In this document: positions 33,701 to 46,441 of the stretch, piece by piece
How the letters are laid out: every line of letters starts with the position of its first letter
How positions within the stretch are numbered: position 1 is the stretch's first letter
Assembly (NCBI GenBank): GCA_020746105.1
Contig: CM036626.1
Coordinates: 18,713,001-18,777,000 of the forward strand
DNA length: 64,000 nucleotides
Origin: Trogon surrucura
Taxonomy: Eukaryota > Chordata > Aves > Trogoniformes > Trogonidae
Reading direction: 5' to 3'
Translations under genes and position numbers: made by a program
The notes under the pieces: generated by a model
What the model was told of the DNA's origin: nothing
Database searches by the model: none
Seen by the model: the letters and a program-made list of their open reading frames with translations, nothing else

Positions 33701-36700
33701 GTTACACCCAGCGATATTGATCCTGGGAGCGATTTTGATAGGAGGTGCTGACTCACAGCAGCAACCCAAAATTGATCAGTGTTCCTCCTCTCCGTCGGGC
33801 AGCAGCTTGGTGGTGTCTCCACAAAGTCCTGACCCTCTGCAGCAGGAGCCGTGCTTCAAAGTCGTGTTCCCGGACTGAACGTGTTGCTATTTGCAAAGCG
33901 TTCGCAGGGCTGCAGGTAGGGAGCACCGATAAAATCTCCGCACTTACAACTTGTAGTTGTTAAATTTATCAAGGGGTCTTGCTACATTTTCTATCCAATG
34001 ACTTCCACTATAGCAGAGTGTAAATAAGCACTACAGCTCCTCTTGGCTGGTCTTCAGGGGTGAAATACCATTCCACTGGCACGTCAGGGGCAGGTTCAGG
34101 TGCCTGATAGAGCAGGACACTGCAGAGCTAATATTCACTGCTGGGCCGTTCCTGAAGGCATGGAACTGCGTTAAAACTGGAGGAATTGTAAACAAGTAGA
34201 ACAAATGCTGCTAAAATTAGCAGCTGTTCAACCCTCCAGTTAGTGATAGAAAAAAAAATCTTCAAAAGACCTGTTTTTCACAGTGTTTTGAATATGGTCG
34301 TCTAGTTCTGTAGTTGATATTTTTGGGTTGAGAGCATATGGATACATATTGTGATTGATGTTCCTGTTCTTTCTTTAACCATATTTCGTTCTGGTGTTGC
34401 TGAGGTTTAATAATGCATTCCTGACACTCATTAAATATGTGCTCTTTTTATATGGGCTTGTAAAAATAGTTGTAAAATGCAAATTAATAATATTTACTTA
34501 GCAGTTTCACCTTATTTATGAAATCATCATTTATTTTGGTACGTTTGTTATGGGACTGTTTACCTGTAAAACTGTATTTCGGTCAACTTGCTGTCCAAAC
34601 AACCTACTGACAAAAAGTCTCCAAAACCAACCAAAAAAAACCTACCAAAGCCCCTGTTGAAACCAGGCGTATTGATGGAGAAGGCATCTAAGTACTACGG
34701 TAGCCTTCACCCTGAAATCAAATGGCTAGATAACATAACCTTGAAGGGCTGAAAAATATTTCCGAGCACAGATGCACATTTCCAAATGAAAAGTTGGGTT
34801 CAGAAAGCAGTTATGACAAAGGTCAGCATCCAAGGTTAATTCAAGAATGTTGAGGCAGTCGTGGGTAAGTGGAAATTTCAGCTTTGTGAAATGGAAGGCT
34901 AAGGAAATAAAGAGGGGAGCTGCTCAGAAATGGATGACAGAAGAACATAAATATTAAAAAATAAAAAAGAGTGTGTATGGATTAAAGCTACAAAGTGGAT
35001 TTAATATTTTACTGGCTAAAAAACTGCCATAAACAGACAATCATGTTCTGCACTCCTCAGACCTAATTGTCTAGCTGTGGAGCAAGGGTGATCATGCACA
35101 TACTTTATTGGACCAAGTGTTAATTTGTGTTCCACCTTCATTCAAATTACCACCAAAAGTGAAAAAACGTGAAATAAAAATCTGGTCCTCCCTCAGAATG
35201 GTGCCATAATTCACGTGGTGCCGCACTGGGAGCGTACGAAGGGAGTAAATGTTGTTATTTGTTGTGGTGTGAGGATGCATGTTTGTGTTTTAATGGATGC
35301 ACTATAGAGGTCACATCCGTGTAAGTGGATGGGGCTGGTGCCATCACTTTGTTCAGCCTACTGCGTTTTGGGGAGAGGTCAAAGTGATGAGGGCAGTGAT
35401 TTGAGGACATCAGCTGGGTTTTGTTTTCCTTAAGGCCAGCACCTTTGCTGCTTCAAAACTATATGGCCACCTCTTTTTTTCTTACATCTGTGCCTGCCTT
35501 GTTGGTACTGCTTAATGCCTCTAGGTAAAGGAACACAAAGTTGTTAAATATTTGGGGTGAGGGTAAGGAAAACATTCCTTCAAGGTTGAATGAGTGTGAA
35601 ATATCTCAAAGATAGCGGAGACTTTTCTCTGTGTAGCAAATCTAAAATTTAACCAGTCTCTTGTTACTTGATTATTTGGGTTAACTTAATTAATTAATTT
35701 ATGGTCTGGGATTCAACAATTCCAAGTGCTATGTAAGGATGCAACTCTACGTATAAGAGAAAGCATGGATTTGGGAAAGGAAAAGAAACAACAGTGCAGT
35801 CCTGGGTATGATGATGAAATCTCAGCTTCCTAAACATTACCTTTTCTGACAGAGGAGTTTCTGAGAGGAGCTTGAATTTTGTGGGTGTGTAGGAGGTGCT
35901 CTCCCCAAGTATTCAAGGTGGTGTGGAGGGAAGGCCAAATAAAGGTGGTACTTTGAGATCTATTAGGAGATGTTAGCGGGGTAGGTTCACGGGACAAACT
36001 GACTACTGGGTGAAGACTTGCAAGTTAGGGACTGACCATCAAAGGCTTTGAAAACTGTCCTCACTGGCAGACACTGTTTCAGCAGAAAAGGTTTGCTTCA
36101 GTTTAGATTTACCTGCTTTTAAGAGAGAGGGAACTATTACCTGTTGCACGTGTTAATTGAGTGACGTGTGCATTGGCAGATGGATAAATCCTTGAGTTCA
36201 GCAAGGAATTGCTTTACTGTAATTCTTAGGAATGAGGGGCAATATTGGCTACTGATAACTGAGCTCGAGTGGCAATTAGTTATGCTAGCAGGTAAAAATA
36301 AGCGTTCTCCTACTGACTAACCTCTGCCTTTCTGCATAGTGGCATGTTGCTCCGTAGCCAGATCGCCGGCACATTGACTAATGCGACTTGAAATTGCCTT
36401 GACGTTCTGATTTGATGGCTCAGAAAGCACAACATTGTAGCAAAGATTAATATAAATAAAAATGGATGACTAGGAAGAGTAAATAAAGAAAATGAGTGCA
36501 GCCCAATATAGCAAGTCTTTGATCATAGATTACAAAGATTATTTCAGTGCATATAAATGTAAAGAGTGATGATGTCTTTGAAGAGTTTGTAACACAGAAG
36601 TCTATGTACGTCACAAAGTATAAAGGATAGAGAAGGGTAAAGGATTAAGGAAGGAAAAGATAAGACTTTGTGCATCATTAATGAAAGATGAGGAATAGAA

Positions 36701-39700
36701 AGACCAATGAAAAATTTCACTGCACTGAATGATGACTTTGATTCTCTCTTTTATTGATCTCTTGGCATAACACAATATGAGGATTTAAAGAAGTAAAAGA
36801 GAACAAAGGCCTGAAACTACCGTACGTGTATCGCAAAGTGTGAGGAAATGGTGGCAGCTGTTTCCAACGTGGGAAGTAACCCAGAAGAGCCAATTAAAAC
36901 ATGATGCAGATAAAGCAAACCATGAGATTTTGCTCCAGGAAAGCAAGTAGAGCAAGTTGCGATGTCAGTCTCTGCTGAGGGGCTGTTTTCCCAGCGGAAG
37001 GGCCTAATTCAGTGTATTTGCTGGCACGGACTGTCACCCGACTGTTGTTAGTGTGTGTGTCTGCCAGGAAGATGGCTGCTCTCAGAAGCTGTGTTGGAGA
37101 GGAGCTCGTATTCCTCATTTCTAGAAAAATAGGGGTGTGCGGCACCATGTGCGGTGCCCTGCGAGCGGGGTCGGATTTTGGTGCTGCGGTTGCCTCCGGA
37201 GCCAACCTTTCTCTTGTTCCCGCAGCGCTGTGTTCACTGCCATAAAGCTTCTAGACAAAGTTATCCACGCTTGTTTTTCTACTTCCTTTAGGACTGTCAA
37301 AAGTAACAAAAAAATTAAGAAATGTAGAAGGCCTGTCACTTGCTTTTATTACTTCTGTATACTCCCAACCTACTGGTTTAGCTGTTTTATGGGTCACTAC
37401 ATTGCAGAGACCATGCCCGGATGGTTATTTAGCAGTGGTAATGGGGGTCCTCTGCCCTGTACGATGTGCTGCCTTAGAAATATATTTACTTTTCAGTTGT
37501 CTCACTGCAGGTATTTTCCTCTCTCAAGAGCAACTTTGTAAAATGAGTTTTAATGGATTTTGTTGCCTGTTTATGGCCACCTCTAATCTCTAAGAAGCTT
37601 TACTGCTCCTGTTGGATACAGGCAATGGAAGGAGATGGTGTGGGGTTTTTTTTTGTTGTTTTCTTTTTTTTTAATCTGTAGACTATGAATCATTGGTAGA
37701 ATCAATAGAATTTAATCCAAAGTTTCTGCTGAAGGCTTTGAGTCTATAAAACACACACAGCATGCAAAAAAAAAAAAGGGGACCACGACCTCTCCGACCG
37801 CTTGAGATACGAAGTGGGCTGGTTTGCCAGCTCCATCCCAGAGTAGCTGCTCCAGGCTGGTACTGAGTAGAGATGGAGTTGAATTCTGGTCCACTTCCCC
37901 AGTTCACACGAGGCTGGAGAGAGCTCCATCACGATCGAGTACCATGGGGTCTGTGTAAGTAGCTTTGCACCAATTAATCTCTGGGTTCCTTGTAGCAAGG
38001 AGAAGGTGGGGAAGGGAGTGTTGGTTTGTGCATGGGCTATTCTGTCTGGTCGATGCCTGTATTGGTGAGTGTGTTGCTGCTCAGATGTTTTTACGTCGCG
38101 GTGTAGGTTGGGATCGGGGGGCCAACTGCCTGCTCTCTGCTCTTTCAGCAGATGTTGTACCTGTAAGTAATCATCCGAAGGCTTCTATTTCCAGAATGTG
38201 GAGTTCACAGCATAACAAATGAGTAACCTTAATAACTAATTTCTGCTTTTAATATCTAGCACCTGGAAACGTAAGGCCATAGTAATGTCAACTATTCTAT
38301 ATAGCTGTTAGGAGCTTTAGGAATACATACGGCTTAGCTCTAAGCACGGAGTTAAAGGAGTTGTGAAATGCCATCTGCCCGATTGCATTGTATATTCGAA
38401 ACCAGCAAACAGCTTGTACTTGGTTTTGCTGAGGTTTATCTTATTGTTTGTGGGTCTTTTTGTCTTCTTCCAATAGCGTTTTTTTTTTTTTGTTTCTTTT
38501 AAACTGTCTTCAAGCTTTTGCTCTCAGTATTGGTCTTGTCTGAATCTAAAAGCAAATGCTAAAGATACTATTCCACCCAGTGTACTTTAAGGTACATGTT
38601 CTGAAATTACTTTTGAATATGTAGCAATATGTAAGCACGTTACTGTGAATCATGAACAAAAATTAGTATCTTTTGTGCAGAAACTTTTTCTAAGTTGCAT
38701 AAAAATCATACAGCTGTGCTGCATTGCATCAGCACGTATGTTTTGTGAATTAAAAAGTATGCTTTCTGTGATGATCTCCCATCTGCTGCTACCTCTGGTA
38801 AATTTGACGTTGGCTCCTGAATACTGAAACACTGGGATGCTTTACTCTGGCATGTGCTTGACAGTTAGATCATGTATCTCACAGGCTGACCCTCTTGTGA
38901 GCGACTACTGATGAAAAATGTAAACAACAGGAGGTTTGATGAAGTCAAACAGGGGAAAGGAAGCATAGTTTATTTGTAGTCTAAAAAACCAAAACCCACT
39001 GAAGAAAAGCACCTTTTTTTTCTGCTAACCTGTGCAATAATGTCTCTCCTGTATCAATTTATTTTAAAGTGAATTTTTTAGCAGCTTCATACGTAGGCAG
39101 CTAATAAAGTTTACACCCAGTGAAGAGACCTCACTTCTCCATTTGCTGTTAAATCACTGCAGAGCCATCAGGTATGACTGCTAAATCCATCTGATGAGAG
39201 TAATCTGCTCCTCACTGGTTTTGTCAGTGTCTGGTCCAGCTCTTGGTGCCTGGCTGAGAGGAGGGAAGGATGAACTGGCAAATCTCAGGAGACTGGAACT
39301 GGTGTGCGGAACTGTGCTGGAACTGCTCCCACTTCTGGAGGAGACCCGAGGGAGATCCCTGGGTGTGCTCCTCAACTCGGATCAAGGACAGCAGGACCCG
39401 GCTCAGCAGCGAGGCTGTCTCGGAGCCTTTGGTCACCCCAGTGCTCCGTCCTTCAGGGCTCCCGAATCCTTAGCTCGAGGCAGTTTGGGGTCGGTTGTGA
39501 GTCGTATTTGTTTGGAGACAGACAGAGCCTTACTTCCATTTTACATTTTCATCATGCAGAGTTGTTCCCAGTGCAGGAGAAATGCTAAAGTAATAACCTC
39601 CCCCCCCCCCCCCCCCCCAATTATTAATTTATTACTTTGAATGTACAGGTTGGGTTTTTTTTGTCCTTAATCCTTCCTCTTCAAAACTGCTAGATTATTT

Positions 39701-42700
39701 GACTCCTTTACTCCAAATTTGCAAAAGCCCCACTGCCTTCTGTGTTTTAAGGCAATTTTGTCTTGCAAAATCTGGAATAATTCCAGAGGATTTCTGTAGA
39801 AGTCAAATATCGCTGTGTTGTTTGAATATTAAATAGCTGCTGCTTTGGGTCTTGGTTTGGCCAAAGTCATGAAATGAAAAATTTCAAGTATTTTGCTGGT
39901 GGTGGAGGAGCAGCCCCAGTAATTGTCTCACTGGGGTGTGGAGTGTTCTGGGGAGATTGGTGCTTCCATTCTGGGCAATACTTCAGCCAAGAGCAGCAAC
40001 TGTCCTCAAATGTCTCTGATGATCTATGATGCCAGAGAAAATCCACTGATATTTCTCATTTCTAAAAGCTGAGCAGTTCACTCTTACAAACATGCTTATG
40101 GATCAAAAGTGATGGTGCTCAGGACACAGCTGGATCAAATCTGTAATTTCGTTGTGCCTCTCTTTCCCTGCTTGTCTGCCATCATGTGCTTTTGCAGTCA
40201 TTTAATACCTTGTAGGCTGATTGTAAAGTGATTGCAAAATAGAGCAAGCAGGTGGCTTTGATGGTGCTTTGTGCTCGTTTTAAACTCTTCCTGTAGCTGC
40301 AAGTGGACACAGAGTACAAAGCAGAGCTGACTCAAGGCCCCAAACATGTATTTTATTAGAAGGGTTTATTTTTAATGCGTATCGAAAGTTAATAGTTTTG
40401 TATTAGAATATCACTGAAAATCCCTAATACAATGAATAGCACAGTGACTTCTTCAGGAAGGTTCAAGATATTTCAGGCATCTCCGTTACTGTAGCATCTT
40501 TTCTTCTTAAAAAGGCCCACACAAGTGCATCCATAGGGTCCATACCAGGCACTGACCTACAAATCTGGGCAAACATGAATGAAATGTAATGCCAGTGAAA
40601 AAAAAAACATGAGGCAACTAATGTTTTATCTCGGATAGTCTGCTTGATGTTCATGGAAGTGGTCAATTAGTACCTTGAGGAGAAGTATGGCACAATACCA
40701 TAAATATATTGATTGTTTTCTTGCTGCCTGGAGATGGTGTCTTGAAAATTCTAGTTGAAAATATCTGAGGGCAAGGCCATAAAACTTACTAAAAAGTCCA
40801 GTGGTTTATGTGTGGTTTTGTGGCTTTTTGGGTGTGGGTGGTTTGTTTTGTTTTTTAAGTAATTGTGGTTAATTGGCAGGACTAACCAGAGGATAAAAAG
40901 GTTCCCTTTAATCTCTCAATGCTTGTTAACTGAAAATCATCAAAGTAAGGAAATCCCTATGAACAAGTGTTGCCCTGTCTATGTTAATATCGCCAAACAT
41001 GGTGTTGTCCGTAACTAGTTGACTAAAAATGCACGGAGAAGCAGTGAAGAACTGGATACACATGGGTGCAAAAAACTGCTTTGCCTTCAGCAGCCCTAAG
41101 ATCAGTAAACAGCGAATAGTCATTTGGGAAGTACAGGTAAGGTGAAAATATTGAACATATGTGGTAAATTGGTACCAATGGAACTGAAATATTAGAAAAA
41201 CTCTAAAATACCTTCCTTGCCTGAAAATAAGGATGATAGCTTTGGGAAAGCAGATATCTTACGGGAAATTTATCTGAATAAAGTTTTAATCCTGGGCAAC
41301 CATCAGTAAAATCAAGAGTTTCATGTGCTTTAAAGGAGTGACTTTAAAAGAAATCCTCTTAATAGACTTATCTTACCATGGGATACAGTGGGCAGAGGAG
41401 ACATAGGCTGTAACTCAACCAGCGTGGGAACACACATTATCACCTTTTAAAAGATTTAGGCTGCCTCTGCTGCAGAGTTTGTGCTGATGCAGCTCTCTGG
41501 GGCAAGTATGATGTACGCTACCAAACGGTACCTGTTTATCACGTCCTCCTTAGCTTAGCCCGTGCTGTTTGAAAAGGTGACAGAGAAATTCTCTTTTCAT
41601 ACAGTAGTAACGGTATCAGTGGTCTTGACAACACAGCGTGTCAGCTGGTGCTTGTGGTGATCTGGTTGTTCTCCACGAGATGCTGGAGGATGCAACTGTC
41701 TGGTAGAGTTCGTTAGCAAAGGCTTAAGCCCCAGTTACCAGGGGCATGTGGTATTTGGGCCAGCAATGTCTGTGATGGGCATATGGTTCTGAGTATCTTA
41801 CAGAATATACCTACGTAATTTGGTTGTTATTCTAGCAAAGATAGAGAACTAAGAAGTTCAACTCAAAAGCTTGTGACAAGTAGCCAGTCTGTGTACATGA
41901 AAATACCTGAAATGATTTTTGGGTGTTTAGAAGTGCTCCTGAAGGTGAGGTGTGAGAGATTTTCCTGAGCTTGAGAAGAATTTCAGATAGGACTTAAAAA
42001 AAGTTGTAAAGCTTCCTATTAGAAAGATAATTCCCTGTTTCTGCTTCAGTCTGGTGGAGACTGGTGTGAATCCACAGAGGCGAGTACATCGGTGCATGGA
42101 CTGAAAGCTGGGAAGGGGCAATTACTTTAATTGAAAGGGCTTAGCAATACCTCTTGGCTCTGGGGGTACCATTAGAATTACCTTTCGCTGGCCAAACAGG
42201 TCTTGTTTCACTGATTTCACCATTCCATTTTCTTCCAGCCACTAACACAAGTGAACTATACTTTAGAGAGACAGGTGGGACAACTGGATGCTAATGCTAA
42301 AATGTTCTGTTACAAGCTGGTTTTCAAATGATGCAGCACCAGCCTTTTTAAAAAAAAAAAGAAAGTAAAGGAGAAAACCCCTCTGATAATTTTACTGCAA
42401 AATGGATACTTCATCTCTATAGAGAGTAAAAGTGTCATTGATCTCTAAGATAAATTGTATCTTGGTGTCTGAAAATATAGACCTTGTTTTTTTTCATTGT
42501 AAGGATGACCTTGCCTCTATTGTAAATCAAAAGTAACCAGGGATTTGTGACTCTCGTAAGATCTCCAGGGAGGGGAAAAAAAAAAAAATCACTCTCAAGC
42601 TGCAGCCCATTTTGGAGCTGAAAGAAGGTAAGGGCAGAGCTTCTCAGTTTCACCGAGATGGATTTCACTCTCTCTTGGATGGATGCTGTGCTGGTTTTAA

Positions 42701-45194
42701 ATTGTAGCGAATTTCAGAGCGCAACTCCTTTGGAGGAGCCCAAAACTGATGCCAGAGGGCGATGGAGATCAACCTGGGAACTGGAGCCCTAATGGGAGAA
42801 CCAGTCTGTTGTGGTTAAATAACGTTAGCTATTTTACTTACCGCTTTCCAGTCGGTTCTCTCTGATGTCAACCAACAAGTGTTTTGTCTGTCCTGTTTCT
42901 CAAGTGGAGAAACTAAAGCAAAGGCAGCTTTTGGCAGTGGTTAGAGCTGGGGGAGGACTATACACTGACCAGACCTCCCAGTGCCACAGGGCACTGGTTT
43001 AGCGGATACTTTAAGCCTGACTTGGCAGTGGTTGTGTAAGGAACAATAAGGAGAAAACAGTGTTGTGCATTGTCTGCCACAGTCTTGTGAGATTTTAAGT
43101 CCCAATAGATAATCTGAGTTTAAGTAGGAAAAGATTTTGTAGTGGCCAGTCTTGTATACCTGGCACTGTTCACACCTGGTGCCTTCGGGGTGGACGAGGT
43201 TCAAGCAAATGTCGAGTTGGGAGCCAGCAGAGCAGGGAGCAGCTGCCTACTGGGAGATTAGACGTGAATTTGACCTGCTTAAGGGGATAGTAGTGCCTAC
43301 CCATCTTTTCTCTGAAGTTTTTCCCAAGGGCACAAAAAAATGCAGATCTCAAATTATTTGATTTGAAATGTTTTACTTTGTTTCAAGTTCAAATGCCCCC
43401 CCCTTTATTTTTTTTTTTCTGAAAGTCAAATGATTCCGTTGATTTCCATGATACTGACCTCTCTCGTACTGAACTACTTATTCATGAAACCATCTTTCTG
43501 TTTCCCTCACATTCCTCTTGTTGCTATTTCTACGGTACAAGATAGTCCTACAGACGTTGTTTCTCATCCATCCATCCAGTGTGCTGAATAAAGTAGGATC
43601 TTAAAACTGAAGTTTGTGTTCACGTAATTAAGGACCATGTCATTATGCACAGGCACAAGGGGGCAAATTAAGGTTGCAGAGTAATTGTAATTCCGGCCTT
43701 TCCAGCTTTCAAGTGCTTGACTTGGCATGCTTAATAACAAGGAGAGAATGTGAGTGCTGCTACTCTCTCCGCTACATCCTCTTACCTAACTTAGAGGAAA
43801 AGTTGGATTTCTTTAATAATGATTCTTTATATTCAGCAGGCGTTTTTCTGTCTTTTTTTTTTCAATATGCTCCTGAGCTGGAAGATTGGGGCTGTACCAA
43901 GAATCTTGGCAAAGACCTCAGAGCAGAAGCGGCTCGTTGTTTTACAGAGCCCTACTGCAGCGAGCGTGTTAAAAGTGCTCTTGAAGGCAAATGGTGGTGC
44001 AGGGCAAAATGTGTTGCGGTCAGTAATGCTGACTAAATTGTTGTTCTTGGAGAGTAATGTTATGTATCACAATAAAAAGAATAACAGTCAAAAAGGAAGC
44101 CCTCTCCTTGATGATGTAATGTGGGAACCTCGATGTGTTGCTCTTCCTTTGATAGCATTAAAAATGCTGGAAGATGTTTCCTTTGGGACCTGGAGCAGTC
44201 TGCCTGTTATGAAGCTGGTTACTGTTAACAAGATATATATTGTTCATACGCAGACTGCAAACCTTGTATCTGGAATGAGGAGAAGGAAAGCTAGTTCTCC
44301 TCTGCTCTTCTCTCATTTACAAGAACTTTGGCCCCTTAGGCATGATCTAAGCCCTCTCATCCAGCAGGTAACTGTGCAAGGCAACTTCCCTGTTCCCAGT
44401 CAAGATGCAGGACTGGGAGCATTGTGTGAATACCTTTTCTGCTTTGAAAATTTTTTAACTTGTGGCTGAAGGAACGAATAATTTGCAAGGCTTGCATTTA
44501 CCTCTGATTTTATAGAAGGATTTGTTGTTGAATGGCAGTATTTGATTTGGATTGTTCTGGAAATGCTGATAATTAGAACCATTTCTTTGAAAAATGCACC
44601 AAACTAACTCGGAGTTTATCTTCGTACTGGGAAAAATACCCCAATGGGTGTTGGAATATTTATCTGTGTAAGCTAATCAGTTGCTGTTATTTTGGTTGAT
44701 GGTTATGGCATCTTCATAATAATATACTTTTATTACGTTGTCTGTCTGTGGGATCATGTGCTTTCATAGCTGACTTTGCAATACATGTCATAGGGAGTAA
44801 CCACCGCACCTGTGTCAGAGCCTTTTAAGAATATTGGCATAGATTTTCAGGAGCCAATTGAATAGCTAACCTCCAGAGTATGGTGAAATAACTTTATTAC
44901 ACTGTATAAGTAGTGTCATCGAGTTTGTTTTGTGTCTCTCTTATTAGATGAGTTCAGTTAGCTGTTTGTTTTGAATCCCTATAGTTATTAAGCTCCTTCT
45001 AGAGCAGAAGCAATCTTCTGTTAACAAGGCTGTCCCAATGAAGCTTTGCAAGTCTAAAGCAGAGATGCTGTTGGTTGAACTAAGGTGTAATTAGGTTCCT
45101 TGTGGGTGAAGGCTGCTGTGCATCAAGCCTGGTGTGCTGTCCCGGGCTGACACCAGTGTTACAGCTGTGACCCTCCTTGTGAGTGGTCCTGGCA
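30781..45194. other. Unique non-coding sequence, no gene recognised
   Basis: No recognised gene. The interval includes homopolymer tracts (32711-32726, 37647-37675, 37767-37778, 42349-42361), the C19 run at 39600-39618, CpG-denser patches at about 32400-32530 and 37130-37230, and candidate conserved blocks near 34420-34560 and 36245-36435. The longest open frame of the window (216 codons from ATG, 43819-44469, plus strand) lies here. It has no recognisable domain and is treated as a finding. Confidence 0.5.
39600..39618. repeat. Poly-C tract (C19)
   Basis: Nineteen consecutive C. The minus strand is a run of G able to form a G-quadruplex. Such runs are prone to length error in assembly and sequencing, so the exact number should be treated as uncertain. 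Confidence 0.9.
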
Positions 45195-45821
45195 CAGTGA
45201 CCAACCCTCATGTTCAAGGGCATCCTGGCTTGTATTAGAAATCGTGTGACCAGCAGAAGTAGGGAGGTGATTGTCCCCCTGTGCTCAGCACTGGTGAGGC
45301 CGCACCTTGAGTGTTGTGTTCAGTGTTGGGCACCTCAGTATAAGAGGGATATCGAGGTGTTGGAGCGAGTCCAGAAAAGGGCAACAAAGCTGGTGAAGGG
45401 CCTGGAGAACAGACCTTACAAGGAGTGATTGAGGGAGCTGGGACTGTTCAGTTTGAGGAAGAGGAGGTTGAGGGGGGACCTCATCATGCTCTACAATTAC
45501 TTGAAAGGACATTGTAGAGAGGTTGGTGCTGGTCTCTTCTCATAGGTCATTAGGGACAGAACCAGGGGGAATGGGCTCAAGTTGCAACAGGGCAAGGTTA
45601 TACTGGACATTAGGAAGAAATTCTTCATGGAAGGAGTGGTCAGACACTGGAACAGACTGCCTGGGGAGGGGGTTGAGTCACCATCCCTGGATGTGTTTAA
45701 GTGTCGCTTAGATGTGGTGTTGGGTGAGATGGTTTAGGGGTGAATGTGTAGTGTAGGGTTAATGGTTGGACTTGATGATCCCAAGGGTCTTTTCCAACCT
45801 GAACTGTTCTATGATTCTATG
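45195..45821 (+). mobile_element. CR1 LINE, best-preserved copy, 5'-truncated
   Basis: About 625 bp in plus orientation. It contains the end of the reverse-transcriptase-bearing ORF2, a short 3' UTR with TTGGACTTGATGATCCCAAG and TTTTCCAACCTGAACTGTTC, and the terminal ATTCTATG signal ending at 45821. Nothing upstream of about 45195 matches CR1, so the copy is truncated at its 5' end, as is usual for this family. The protein frame is kept along the whole ORF2 remnant with only point stops and no frameshift, which makes it the youngest CR1 in the window. Flanking target-site duplications are not evident, as expected for CR1. Confidence 0.96.
45210..45737 (+). pseudogene. CR1 ORF2 (endonuclease/reverse transcriptase) C-terminal remnant
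   Basis: In one frame the segment reads the C-terminal end of CR1 ORF2, the protein that copies the element by target-primed reverse transcription. Recognisable stretches are [59 protein letters not shown] and [20 protein letters not shown]. These lie after the catalytic palm domain, so no active-site residues are present. Two in-frame stops interrupt it, TGA at 45426-45428 and TAG at 45543-45545. The first sits where the family has an arginine in E-R-L-R-E-L, consistent with CGA-to-TGA CpG decay. The natural stop appears to be TAG at 45735-45737. It is dead: it lacks the endonuclease and catalytic RT domains and carries the two stops. Confidence 0.93.
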
Positions 45822-45842
45822 TCCCATCGATTGCCGGCTGCA

Positions 45843-45878
45843 GAAGTGGCCACTGAAACTGGCACTGAAGTGGCCATT
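45843..45878. repeat. Three-copy 12-bp minisatellite
   Basis: GAAGTGGCCACT, GAAACTGGCACT and GAAGTGGCCATT lie head to tail at 45843-45854, 45855-45866 and 45867-45878. The outer copies differ at one base and the middle copy at three or four. It lies 21 bp downstream of the CR1 3' end. Confidence 0.85.
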
Positions 45879-46441
45879 AAGACATGTCTGAGATGATCCT
45901 GGTAATCATGAACAGAATCCCCCTCAGAAGAGTGATATATTCTTTTCCATTCAAAGGACTTGCTGCATTTTATCAGACTAACAGCCAGGAGTCTCACTAA
46001 TGGGCAGCTGCTCACCTCTGAGAGACCTTCTGAGCACTCTTAAATACAATTTGTAATCAAAGTTGGTCAACTCAAGCTGTAGTGGTATAACGGAGAGCTT
46101 TGTTTTGGTTGTTGGACCTGCCGGTGCTTTAACGTGGTGCGAGCATTTGTTTGAGGCCAGTCATGAGAAATGTGGAAAGGAAGTGGGTTGGAGGATCCAG
46201 AGGCTGTTTGGCTTCTGCAGCGTGGATGAATTTGGAGGGTCAGGAGCTTTGCGTGGAGCAGCTATTGCCAACCCTTCTCCTGCATTGCAGGATGTTTGTG
46301 CAGCGGATGTGGAAATACCAGTTTGGTGATGGGTATTGAATATAGAGGACATCCTTTTAATGAGACTGTAACATTAGTTATGAAGTTTGGACTAATAATT
46401 TCTTTAATTTTTAGAGTAACTTCAGGAGTTTAAGTCCTATG

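Noticed and set aside
37996-38064. 69-bp segment between TTGTAG and TTG|GTGAGT
   Set aside because: Open in all three frames and too short to discriminate; acceptor tract is weak.
39194-39640. 148-codon plus frame with further open frames on both strands
   Set aside because: Several frames are open at once and the frame runs into the C19 tract; this reflects composition rather than coding.
41091-41136. 46-bp segment between CCTTCAG and CAG|GTAAGG
   Set aside because: The donor is good, but an exon this small with no coding match is expected by chance several times in 64 kb.
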